From positions 41,170-105,169 of the forward strand of contig NZ_JAAAWP010000011.1 in the NCBI RefSeq assembly GCF_010500915.1: 64,000 nt of DNA. Reading direction: 5' to 3'. A program made the position numbers and the translations under genes. The notes beneath the pieces were generated by a model. That model was not told the origin of the DNA. It made no database searches and was given only the letters and a program-made list of their open reading frames with translations. Each line of letters opens with the position of its first letter. The stretch's first letter is position 1. The stretch is from Alteromonas hispanica. GTDB lineage: Bacteria > Pseudomonadota > Gammaproteobacteria > Enterobacterales > Alteromonadaceae. Below, in pieces: positions 56,796 through 64,000 of the stretch.

Positions 56796-57701
56796 TTAGT
56801 TTAGTAACTCCATCAATCCTCGGGCTTCTCGTCTATTGCTTTTTAACGCATTTTTTTGGTCGTCGGTTAAAACCGCAAGCATAGCTTTTTTAGATTTAAC
56901 CTTGTCTAAAGCTGCAGAAACTAATTCATCCTCATATTGAGCGGCAATCGCGAGGAACGCTTCCTCAGTAAAGTTATCACTTTTTATCAACTCACGCTGA
57001 GCGTGTTTAAATGCTTTAAACGTTTCTCGATGTAAGGCGCGGTTTTCTTTTTGCGTCCCACGAATATCAGCTATCGCCGCTTTTTGTTCTTCTGAAAGTG
57101 TAATGTTATCAAAGAATTCAATGTCCATATTTTGCGCTGGGCCACGAGCAAAATCATGAGCAAACCCGCGTCTTTGCCCTTCATAACTGTCGTGACGCTC
57201 TTGGTAAGAGCCACCACGCCTTTCACGGGCACTAGTAAGCATTTCCTGTCGCATACCCTCTCGCTTTTCTTTGAACGCTTGGTGACGCTGATTGAGTGTC
57301 GCCTGTTGCTCAGCGGTCAATACATTAAATATATCGTGTTGTAGCGCGGCCACTGCGAGGTGCTTTTTCGTCTGCTTGGCAATTCGCTGCTTAATAATTT
57401 CGATAAGCTCTGCGTCGGTTGCCTCAACAAGCGTCTGCCTATCAAACCCATTGTGTTTTCTATCTTCCTTTCTTGCTCTTCTAGCGTTCGCTGTCTCTTC
57501 TTTAAAGGTTGCAATGAGTGACTTAACTTCGTCTTTTTGCGCGTCAGTGAGAGAAAGCCCACGCAATTGTTTAACCATGTTTTTAACTGAAGATTTCACT
57601 GTATCATGGTGATGCATCTCGCTGCCGTGTGGCTTGGCATAGGCAAAGCTGCCAATGCCTACTGTTGCAATAATCGCTGAAGCAATAAGTAGCTTTTTCA
57701 T
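56796..57701 (-). CDS. Periplasmic CpxP/Spy-like protein with two tandem domains
   Basis: The ATG at 57701 follows AGGAGA and opens a signal peptide (MKKLLIASAIIATVGIGSFA, cleavage after YAK or AYA). CpxP and Spy are about 150-residue periplasmic chaperones with two LTxxQ motifs. This mature protein of about 280 residues shows the set twice: LSLTDAQKDEV and VLTAEQQATL in the first half, ITLSEEQKAAI and VLTDDQKNAL in the second. A linker rich in Arg, Gly and Tyr (RERRGGSYQERHDSYEGQRR) joins them. A HHH segment near the start may bind metal. It is divergent from cpxR-cpxA across a CpxR box, so it is probably the stress-induced feedback protein of this system. Confidence 0.88.
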   Translation of the reverse strand: MKKLLIASAIIATVGIGSFAYAKPHGSEMHHHDTVKSSVKNMVKQLRGLSLTDAQKDEVKSLIATFKEETANARRARKEDRKHNGFDRQTLVEATDAELIEIIKQRIAKQTKKHLAVAALQHDIFNVLTAEQQATLNQRHQAFKEKREGMRQEMLTSARERRGGSYQERHDSYEGQRRGFAHDFARGPAQNMDIEFFDNITLSEEQKAAIADIRGTQKENRALHRETFKAFKHAQRELIKSDNFTEEAFLAIAAQYEDELVSAALDKVKSKKAMLAVLTDDQKNALKSNRREARGLMELLN

Positions 57702-57768
57702 AATCGTCTCCTTTTGTTTCGACAATATGAGATTAGTCTTTTACTGCGCGCAAATCCGTCAGCAAAGT

Positions 57769-57784
57769 GTAAAGCTTGTGTAAA
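57769..57784 (+). promoter_or_regulatory. CpxR box between cpxP-like gene and cpxRA
   Basis: GTAAA-N6-GTAAA fits the published CpxR consensus GTAAA-N(4-8)-GTAAA. Another GTAAA lies near 57818 and an inverted one near 57739. The site sits in the shared promoter region, so phospho-CpxR may control both the CpxP-like gene and its own operon. Confidence 0.7.
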
Positions 57785-57923
57785 GGCAGCTCTATAGAAA
57801 GACGGTAAAGCTTCAAAAGGATATAGTGTTTCACCTACAAGAGATGACGTATCAACTTTTAAATCAAATCTTTTCGTTTTTAACCTATAGAAAAGACATT
57901 GAAAGGCTAAAGAGTATATTTTG

Positions 57924-58631
57924 ATGAATAATGACTTCCATTTACAGTCTGTGTTGGTAATTGATGACGACAAAGAACTTACCGATATGTTGTCGTCTTA
58001 CCTCTCTGGGATGGGGTATCGAGTAACCGTTAAAGATGATGGTGAAGCTGGGCTTTCAGAAGCTATTTCCGGGCATCACTACGACCTCATTTTGCTGGAT
58101 GTAATGATGCCTAAAATGGACGGCTTTGACGTGCTTCAAAAATTGAGAGCAAGCCATACTACTCCGGTGCTGATGCTTACCGCCCGCGGCGATGACTACG
58201 ACCGTATTCTTGGCCTTGAATTAGGTGCCGATGATTACCTGCCCAAACCTTTCAATCATCGCGAACTTGTGGCGAGAATTAAGGCAATTGTGCGTCGTCA
58301 TACGTTATCTGCAAATGGCGGCGGTGCAGAGCAGGACATCCTCATAAACGAAATATTCCTAAGCCCGAGTAGTCAGAAGGTGAAAGTGAACGACGTGGAT
58401 TTAGATCTTACAACAACAGAGTTCATGATCCTTCGCCTGCTTATGCTGAATGCTTCACAGCGAGTGACAAAAGAGCAAATTAGCTTAAAAGTGCTTGGAA
58501 AGCCTCTGCAGGCATTCGATAGAAGTGTCGATATGCATGTGAGCAATTTGCGTAAGAAAATCTCTGCCGCTACGCCTGGCGATAAAATTAAAACCTTGAG
58601 GGGCGTAGGGTATATGTTGCTGTCGGAGTAG
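57924..58631 (+). CDS. cpxR: Envelope-stress response regulator CpxR
   Basis: This OmpR-family regulator starts at ATG 57924; a TTG one codon earlier is less likely. The receiver has acidic pocket IDDDKE, phospho-Asp in LILLDVMMPKMDGFD, conserved LMLTARG and KPFNHREL (about 10-120). The winged-helix domain (about 140-232) has LTTTEFMILRLLMLN, RSVDMHVSNLRKKI and TLRGVGYML. The sensor gene follows after 4 bp. The CpxR name rests on family pattern plus the CpxP-like neighbour. Confidence 0.92.
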   Translation: MNNDFHLQSVLVIDDDKELTDMLSSYLSGMGYRVTVKDDGEAGLSEAISGHHYDLILLDVMMPKMDGFDVLQKLRASHTTPVLMLTARGDDYDRILGLELGADDYLPKPFNHRELVARIKAIVRRHTLSANGGGAEQDILINEIFLSPSSQKVKVNDVDLDLTTTEFMILRLLMLNASQRVTKEQISLKVLGKPLQAFDRSVDMHVSNLRKKISAATPGDKIKTLRGVGYMLLSE

Positions 58632-58635
58632 CGGT

Positions 58636-60003
58636 ATGCTGAAAAAGTTAAATCCAACTCGCGCTATTATGGGGCGAATTTTTTTGTGGTTTTGGGCCAC
58701 ATTTATAGTTACCGCGGCATTGGCTATCGTGGGTACACGATTCTTTTTTGAAGAGTTGGAAGTGGTTGATATTACCCCCCAAGATGTTCGAACTTTATCT
58801 GCGTCGGTAACTCGGTTGGAGCGGGAAAGAAGGCAGACTATCCCGTTAGTGAAACTACTTAACCGCCTTGAACGAGAAACTCGCGGTCGCTTAGTTGCGA
58901 TTAATACCGAAAACAAGCAAATAATTACTCCTCCAGGCGCACCAGTTCGAGACAAAGACGCTAAGGCAATGCAAAAATTAATTGGGCAAGAGACGGCAAT
59001 TGCGATTAAGCGAGGACCCATAAAGTATTCTGGCCCCATGCTTTTTAACTATGCCAATAAACAATACGCATTGTTTACAGTGAAGTTAGATCGCGCTGCA
59101 GAAAATAAGCCCTCTTTTTTACTTTTGCTTTCTATAGCAATAATCACCACCAGTATTCTGAGCTGGTTGTTTGCCCGTTCGTTAACAACGCCGATTTTAC
59201 ACATCCAAAGTTCTGCAAAGAAACTTGCCAACGGACAATGGAATACCCGAGTTGGTCACGCCTCAAAAAGACATGATGAGCTTGGACAGCTTGCGCGAGA
59301 TTTTAACATCATGGCAGAGAAGCTCGAGTCAATGTGGGGGGCGCAAAAACGTTTGTTGGCAGATGTATCTCACGAACTTCGCTCACCACTGGCTAGGCTG
59401 CAAATGGCGCTAGGGTTGGCATATCAGCAAAATGTCGACCCTGACACACTCATGCGTGTCGAGCGAGAGGCTAACCGAATGGAAGCATTGGTAGGCCAAC
59501 TGCTTACCTTAAGCCGCGCAGAAGCAGGCCAAGCGTCGCTGAAAAAAGCATTTTTATCCGATGTTTTAAATGAAGTATTTACAGATGCTAATTTTGAAGC
59601 CGCAAACTCTAACAAGCAGCTTCGCATTGCCACTATCCCAACGCTATCAGTGTTGGTTGACAGCCATATGCTTTGTAGGGCTGTAGAAAATGTGCTGAGA
59701 AACGCCATTCGACACAGTAAATACCTCACTAATGTGGAATTTGAACAAGATGATACGCATTGGCACATAGAAATAAGTGACGATGGCGACGGTTTATCAC
59801 TAGAAGACTGTGAACAAATATTTTCACCATTCTACCGTGCTTCAGCGGCAAGGGAGCGAGAATCGGGTGGAGTAGGTTTAGGGCTCTCTATTGCAAAGGC
59901 CGCGGTTGAGTTACATAACGGCGTTATTAAGGCTGCGCCTCAAAGTAACAAAGGGTTAAAGGTGACCTTATCATTCCCTTTTTTGACTACGCGGGCATTG
60001 TGA
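58636..60003 (+). CDS. cpxA: Envelope-stress sensor histidine kinase CpxA
   Basis: This 455-residue inner-membrane kinase has two membrane helices (about 10-32 and 156-176) around a periplasmic sensor of about 120 residues. A HAMP domain follows (RSLTTPILHIQSSAKKLANG), then HisKA with the phospho-His in LLADVSHELRSPLARLQMAL, and an ATPase domain with N-box NVLRNAIRHS, DDGDGL and GVGLGLSIAKAAVELHNG. It ends 5 bp before the stop of the convergent PilV-like gene, with no visible terminator between them. Confidence 0.93.
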   Translation: MLKKLNPTRAIMGRIFLWFWATFIVTAALAIVGTRFFFEELEVVDITPQDVRTLSASVTRLERERRQTIPLVKLLNRLERETRGRLVAINTENKQIITPPGAPVRDKDAKAMQKLIGQETAIAIKRGPIKYSGPMLFNYANKQYALFTVKLDRAAENKPSFLLLLSIAIITTSILSWLFARSLTTPILHIQSSAKKLANGQWNTRVGHASKRHDELGQLARDFNIMAEKLESMWGAQKRLLADVSHELRSPLARLQMALGLAYQQNVDPDTLMRVEREANRMEALVGQLLTLSRAEAGQASLKKAFLSDVLNEVFTDANFEAANSNKQLRIATIPTLSVLVDSHMLCRAVENVLRNAIRHSKYLTNVEFEQDDTHWHIEISDDGDGLSLEDCEQIFSPFYRASAARERESGGVGLGLSIAKAAVELHNGVIKAAPQSNKGLKVTLSFPFLTTRAL

Positions 60004-60008
60004 TCGCT

Positions 60009-62087
60009 TTATGGCTTAGACAGTTCAATGATTACCTCATATTCTTGGTTAGATGTACTATCTAGGCCGGTATCAAGTGTAATACGGTCCGATTCAATCG
60101 TACTGCCGTCTGGAAGTTTGATTTTTATAGTCGCTGTATAGCCTAGTTTGGTGAATGCGAACGCAATATCTCCACGCCAGTTTTCAGAGACATTTTCGCA
60201 ACTGAAAAATGGTGTTGACTTGCCTTTGGGTATCGTAATAGGGCAAACAAATTGAGCAGGATCAACACTAATATCAACATCAGAAAGGTCAACATATGTC
60301 GCTTTCTTGTCGTTGTTCGTATCGCAAGCCTCTGTTATGCCATTTATAGTAATTAGGCAGTTGATGTTGCCGATAATGGCAAAGAATTTCTCAGCTGCTG
60401 ACTTACTGTCGACTGTCACCCTTAATGATGAGTCGATAAGTGCCCCAAGTTCCTCTGCAGGTGATACGGGAGATGTACCTGTAATGCTCGCATTATAGGC
60501 CATCGATTTGGTAAGAATATTGACATCTCCATCGAAAAGCGCCTCGACCCTCCCGCGGCTATACGTACCATAGAAGTCATTGATAGGATCAATAATTGTT
60601 CTGATATCCTCGTTAGTTACGGTTGCAATATCTGTATCTAGAGACTCCCATTGAGAAAGTAGAGTTAAATTGACATCATAAAAAGGGGTAAAGGCTTTCC
60701 AATCTGACGAGCCAGAGGCAATCATCGTTTTAAGTGCACTTTTGTGTGAAGCCGTCATTCTGTCGAGATAAATTCCTCGAGCGATAAGTTGATAACCACC
60801 TGGAGCAACAGTAATGTCACGATCTGAAGGTTTATCGGGGGGAGAAGTTCCTCGAATTTCCGCTGCAATTTTAGACTCTGTGTAGTTTGTATAACTTGTC
60901 AGTTTGTCACTGTCTAACAAATATCTATCGCTAAACTCAATAACATCAATAAGCTGCCAATCAGGATAGATTTGAAAATATCCATCTACCCGTTTAAATC
61001 GACATATCTCTTCATAAGCATCGCCTGTAGATAATGCCTTAGAATACAGGCCGTTCGCTAGTCGTTTGTAATGACCATGTGGCAATCCACCTTCAGTACG
61101 AAAAAATTGTTCGTCATTAACCATCTTTGAAGTATCGTGATGATCTCTACAGCAAGCAGTGCAAATATCAGGTTGTTGAGAGCCGTCTAACACACCAACT
61201 GTTTTTGATACTTCAACTCCAGGTTTAACAACGAGCTCATTCCCATTATAAACTGTCATACTAGGTGTTTTTGCCAATCCAGAGCCACCTAACTTGCAAT
61301 TGCAGTTAACGGTGAGAAAATCTTCTTGCTCCAGCTTATCAGTCTGCCCTGGTAAATTAATGAATCTAATTGTTTCAAATTGGACTACATTATTCTCACC
61401 TTGGTTATCAATATCAGGCACTGGTTTGCTAGTTTCAATGTTTTCACCGTTGCCTAAATCGTATGAAATTACGTCAGGCGCTAAACCTGGAGTATATGCT
61501 ACCTTGGGCTGAACCTTTGCGTTATCGGTTTCGTTGTTTGCTTGAAAGCTTCGTGACGCGAGTACGGGAGGGATAATGCTCTCGAGACTGACATTTTTTA
61601 CTTGCCCCTCAACGTCTGTCCAAGCTATGGAAACAGAGACAAGCTTCTGATCTGCTACTGGTGGTTCCGGAGACGGCGCCGACGGAGTTCCCTCATTAAC
61701 CCATGTTTCCGGGATTCCGTCAGCATTAGTATCAACATAGTACTGTTTAGTCACATTCCAGCTACGCGAAAATGTATAATTACGGCTATTGTCTGACTTC
61801 ACATTAACAACAACATTTCCTGCGCCTAGAGAGCCGCCTGTATTGTCATCGATATCATTGAACGCAACTTCTCCTGCCGTTACCTCTAATACCTCGAAAT
61901 TTTTAAGGTCATCAACCTTTTCTTGTGCCAACTGCAAGGCAATAAGGCGTAGATTCAACTCTAAATCAGTTCGCATATATTTTGATTGAAGCGTTACAAA
62001 TCCGGCTACTGCTATCATCATTATAAATGACGCAACAAGTACTTCTATTAGTGTAAAACCGCTACTGTCTTTTCGTTTAGAAATCAC
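60009..62087 (-). CDS. Very large PilV-like minor prepilin with C-terminal extension
   Basis: The start is set at GTG 62087, which has a strong GGGGAG site 5 nt upstream and yields the short leader expected of prepilins (VISKRKDSSG). Cleavage after Gly would expose FTLIEVLVASFIMMIAVAGF, with Glu5 present. The first 180 residues resemble PilV. The product is about 692 residues, against about 150-200 for a normal PilV. The extension holds Cys-rich motifs (CNCKLGG and DICTACCRDHHD), a long mixed region and a C-terminal beta-rich domain (YTATIKIKLPDGSTIESD). It overlaps pilX by 11 bp. No pilY1 is present here; a tip-adhesin role is inferred. Confidence 0.8.
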   Translation of the reverse strand: MISKRKDSSGFTLIEVLVASFIMMIAVAGFVTLQSKYMRTDLELNLRLIALQLAQEKVDDLKNFEVLEVTAGEVAFNDIDDNTGGSLGAGNVVVNVKSDNSRNYTFSRSWNVTKQYYVDTNADGIPETWVNEGTPSAPSPEPPVADQKLVSVSIAWTDVEGQVKNVSLESIIPPVLASRSFQANNETDNAKVQPKVAYTPGLAPDVISYDLGNGENIETSKPVPDIDNQGENNVVQFETIRFINLPGQTDKLEQEDFLTVNCNCKLGGSGLAKTPSMTVYNGNELVVKPGVEVSKTVGVLDGSQQPDICTACCRDHHDTSKMVNDEQFFRTEGGLPHGHYKRLANGLYSKALSTGDAYEEICRFKRVDGYFQIYPDWQLIDVIEFSDRYLLDSDKLTSYTNYTESKIAAEIRGTSPPDKPSDRDITVAPGGYQLIARGIYLDRMTASHKSALKTMIASGSSDWKAFTPFYDVNLTLLSQWESLDTDIATVTNEDIRTIIDPINDFYGTYSRGRVEALFDGDVNILTKSMAYNASITGTSPVSPAEELGALIDSSLRVTVDSKSAAEKFFAIIGNINCLITINGITEACDTNNDKKATYVDLSDVDISVDPAQFVCPITIPKGKSTPFFSCENVSENWRGDIAFAFTKLGYTATIKIKLPDGSTIESDRITLDTGLDSTSNQEYEVIIELSKP

Positions 62088-63192
62088 GCCAACTCCCCGG
62101 CACATATGCAATGCGCCTAAATGCATCGTTTTGTTCCAAGCTCTCAACAACCTCGGCATCAAAGACTGAATTAAATGTACCATTAGACTGTCCAACAGGG
62201 TGGTTCGATGCAAGGATCCCATTTACTCGAGCGCCACCAATCATGTTCATTTCGAAGTCGACTGCAGTGGTAGGCTTTCTAAATGAAAAGACCAAACCAT
62301 TTATTTCAGCCCCCCCATTCATAGTTATATCACCATCACTTACCACAAGAATAACTGGATCACTTATGCTTCCCACTATGGCATTGGCATTTAACGAGCA
62401 ATCGCCATCAACCCAAATCAGACCTACAGAGCCAGCATTTAGCGTATCGCAGCTACTTAGCTTTAATTGGGCATCAGCTTTCAAAGTAGGCCACTCATCT
62501 TCTGGAGTGTTGAAAAGGTACTCCATTAGGTCATCTGGAAAGTTAGGGTCGTTGTCTAAAATATCTAAAGATTGAAACCCCTTTTTGGAGTAGGGAGATG
62601 AACTACAATTACCGTCACTAAATTCTTGTAATCCGCATGTCGTTCCGCTTCCGTTATTCATATCTACATCAGTATCCGTCCAAATCGACAGTGGCACGCC
62701 CACTCCACCGCCATTAGGGTTGGCCGCAACTTCAAAGTTACCAGATACGTTGAGTCCTCCGGCAACAATCAGAGGTACGTCAGGTGGGTTTGCTAATATG
62801 GAATATTGTATAGCTTGTTGTTGAAGAGTGAGTTCAGATTGCGCATCAGGTGAGTTACCTATGGAAACTAATGTAATAAGTTCTATTTCTGCAGAAAGTC
62901 GTGCAATAGTTTGTCTTGATGCGCTCACTGAGTACTCACCTTGTCCAGGAAGGACCGTATTAATGGTGTTGCCATTCCAAGTTCGATCTTCTTTAAGGCG
63001 ACTCATCGCGTGGGAAAGCCCAGCTTCCGCACTACTAAATGCCTGCTGATAGTTTTGTGAATTTAACAAAATGTTATATTCAAAAGACTTTAATCGTCCC
63101 GTTGTAAGAGTAACTAGCGTCACTAAAATTAGCAGCAAAATAACAGCAGTGAGAACTACCATTCCATCTTGTGAACGTGGAGGAGAGCTCAT
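62077..63192 (-). CDS. pilX: PilX-like minor pilin component
   Basis: The ATG at 63192 is preferred because it lies 1 bp after the pilW stop (TAG-T-ATG), with GGA upstream. The 371-residue product has a short leader ending SQDG, followed by a long hydrophobic helix (MVVLTAVILLLILVTLVTLT) with Thr, not Glu, at position 5, as in PilX/GspK-like initiators. A conserved AFSSAEAGLSHAM helix follows. The large C-terminal part includes acidic NGSGTTCGLQEFSDGNC and a beta-helix-like end (ILVVSDGDITMNGGAEINGL). It is longer than typical PilX (about 170-200). Confidence 0.82.
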   Translation of the reverse strand: MSSPPRSQDGMVVLTAVILLLILVTLVTLTTGRLKSFEYNILLNSQNYQQAFSSAEAGLSHAMSRLKEDRTWNGNTINTVLPGQGEYSVSASRQTIARLSAEIELITLVSIGNSPDAQSELTLQQQAIQYSILANPPDVPLIVAGGLNVSGNFEVAANPNGGGVGVPLSIWTDTDVDMNNGSGTTCGLQEFSDGNCSSSPYSKKGFQSLDILDNDPNFPDDLMEYLFNTPEDEWPTLKADAQLKLSSCDTLNAGSVGLIWVDGDCSLNANAIVGSISDPVILVVSDGDITMNGGAEINGLVFSFRKPTTAVDFEMNMIGGARVNGILASNHPVGQSNGTFNSVFDAEVVESLEQNDAFRRIAYVPGSWRDF

Positions 63193-63193
63193 A

Positions 63194-63823
63194 CTATCCA
63201 TCATAATTTCGTACCAATGCTTGCATAGTGTATTGCCGAGAGACATTTTCATCATTAGCGTGTTCGGCCTGTAAATTAATTCTCACTATCGTGGTTGGGA
63301 TTTCGTTTGCTACAGTTTGATTTACAGCGAAAGACAAAGCAGTAATCACAACGGTTGAGGGGTCAGTAAGAGGCAGCCATCCAGCTCCGTCACATTCAGC
63401 GTCATTTACCCTAATCTCAATGGTATTGTTTTTTAGACGATACCCAAAGTTATCTCCATCAGCACCGGCATCAAAGATGCCATTGTTATTCGCGTCATAG
63501 GAAAATAATATACAGCTGTTTATTGCCTCGCCGGGATGCGCAGATAATTCAATAGAGTCTGCAAAAGGAGATGGATTGTTTGATGGGTCTTGAACCATGG
63601 ATGTCGTTGCGCCAGAGTAACCAGCGCGCTTAATGTCCCGTACTAAAAGCGACATTATATTTGAAGCTTCCTCATTCACTCTCGCTCCTGAGAGTAAATT
63701 AGCATTGACACCTATCCCTGTACCGACTAGAGAAGAAAGGGCTGAAAGCGCAGTTATACCTAGTGCCATGCCAATGAGTAACTCGACCAGTGAAAAGCCA
63801 GACTGCTCTCTCGCAATTAGCAT
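63194..63823 (-). CDS. pilW: PilW-like minor prepilin
   Basis: The leader MLIAREQSG is followed by the prepilin cleavage site and FSLVELLIGMALGITALSAL, with Glu5 present. The body shows the PilW pattern (ASNIMSLLVRDIKRAGY) and a Cys pair that may form a disulfide (NSCILFSYD and DAECDGAGW). At 209 residues it is rather short for PilW. GGGAG lies 9 nt before the ATG, and the start overlaps the stop of the truncated pilin gene upstream by 7 bp, showing a once-continuous operon. Confidence 0.85.
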   Translation of the reverse strand: MLIAREQSGFSLVELLIGMALGITALSALSSLVGTGIGVNANLLSGARVNEEASNIMSLLVRDIKRAGYSGATTSMVQDPSNNPSPFADSIELSAHPGEAINSCILFSYDANNNGIFDAGADGDNFGYRLKNNTIEIRVNDAECDGAGWLPLTDPSTVVITALSFAVNQTVANEIPTTIVRINLQAEHANDENVSRQYTMQALVRNYDG

Positions 63824-63873
63824 GCTGCATAACTCCCTAATTCACCAGAAACCAAGCAAATACTGAGTCGTCC
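63817..63873 (-). pseudogene. 3' remnant of a minor pilin gene (FimT/GspH-like) cut by an IS element
   Basis: The 18 codons before a TAA read GRLSICLVSGELGSYAAC. This pattern resembles the C-terminal end of a FimT/GspH or PilV-type pseudopilin. The frame is lost exactly where the IS3-family end begins (63874). The stop overlaps the pilW start by 7 bp, as expected of an upstream operon member. Whether the 5' part survives beyond the window is unknown. Confidence 0.5.
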
Positions 63874-64000
63874 TGTCCACTTCCCCATTAATGACACAGT
63901 TCTAAACTAGAGTTTTCCAGTTTTTCTCGGTAAGCTGCCGGAGGCAGGTTACCGAGACTTTCATGTGTTCTTTCTTCGTTATAATCCAGTCGCCAGAACC
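63874..64000 (-). mobile_element. IS3-family insertion sequence, one end only
   Basis: The element begins TGTCCACTTCCCCATTAATG, a TG-starting terminal repeat typical of IS3-family ends, 14 bp from the transposase stop. It runs off the right edge, so its other end, length and target duplication cannot be seen. The bases next to it (63871-63873) are TCC, which could be part of a 3-5 bp target duplication. Confidence 0.75.
63888..64000 (-). CDS. IS3-family transposase (OrfB), C-terminal end
   Basis: The last 36 codons are visible: RLDYNEERTHESLGNLPPAA, then YREKLENSSLELCH and stop. The segment YNxxRxHxSLGxLxPxxY is the hallmark end of the IS3-family DDE integrase-type transposase, just after the catalytic Glu region, which lies outside the window. 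The 5' part is missing. Confidence 0.85.
   Translation of the reverse strand, partial: FWRLDYNEERTHESLGNLPPAAYREKLENSSLELCH

Noticed and set aside
47569..62087. Shared NWRGD segment in the unknown protein at 47569 and the giant PilV-like protein
   Set aside because: The match is only five residues with no similarity around it, so it is treated as coincidence and not as an adhesion motif.
1..64000. CRISPR arrays, tRNA or rRNA genes, prophage or restriction islands
   Set aside because: No regularly spaced repeats, no tRNA cloverleaf or rRNA sequence, and no phage or restriction-modification genes other than the housekeeping Dam were seen. The only mobile DNA is the IS end at the right edge.

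Overview
The window reads as chromosomal DNA of a marine gammaproteobacterium of the order Alteromonadales, most like Alteromonas. The grounds are gene content and order: an argCBFGH-argA operon, a pilMNOPQ-aroK-aroB-damX-dam block, an astC/astA/astD cluster beside pabA-trpS-rpe, and small families common in this group (DUF2982, DUF2970, TorF-like porin, DUF4382 lipoprotein). Coding density is high and most genes lie in short-gap or overlapping operons. I saw no rRNA, tRNA or CRISPR array.

Layout. 1-6643: end of a gamma-glutamyltransferase gene, a DyP-type peroxidase-like protein with altered distal residues, a membrane-anchored class III adenylate cyclase, hemL, pyrB and a TetR regulator. 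6671-12000: the TetR operator, an RND efflux adaptor and pump, a small membrane ORF and a DUF2982 protein. 12046-20606: a large hybrid sensor kinase, parC, and an H-NOX plus GGDEF-EAL pair that should link nitric oxide to cyclic-di-GMP. 20634-29463, all on the minus strand: a DUF1338 protein with arginine-succinyltransferase-pathway genes, an HDOD protein, pabA, trpS and rpe. 29858-31345: an outer-membrane porin-like protein, a small exported protein and a DUF2970 protein. 31349-40488: dam, damX, aroB, aroK and the type IV pilus assembly operon pilMNOPQ, divergent from mrcA (PBP1A) and followed by maeA. 45437-48924: a DUF4382 lipoprotein, a YghU-type GST, an unknown membrane protein and a second TetR regulator.

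49062-56067 is the arginine biosynthesis operon, transcribed leftwards from argC to argA. Upstream of argC is an unusually long (about 300 nt) leader. It holds two ArgR-box-like sites, a well-placed 36-codon ORF with two consecutive Arg codons near its end, and a perfect 18-bp inverted repeat followed by eight T residues. This looks like a combined ArgR-repression and transcription-attenuation region, and it is the most novel candidate in the window.

56290-64000: mgsA; a CpxP/Spy-like protein with two tandem domains, divergent from cpxR-cpxA across a CpxR box; and a minor-pilin operon (pilW, pilX and an unusually large PilV-like prepilin). The first remaining gene of that operon is cut by an IS3-family element that runs off the right edge.

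Start codons were moved inward from the longest ORF where a ribosome binding site, operon overlap or family length supported it.
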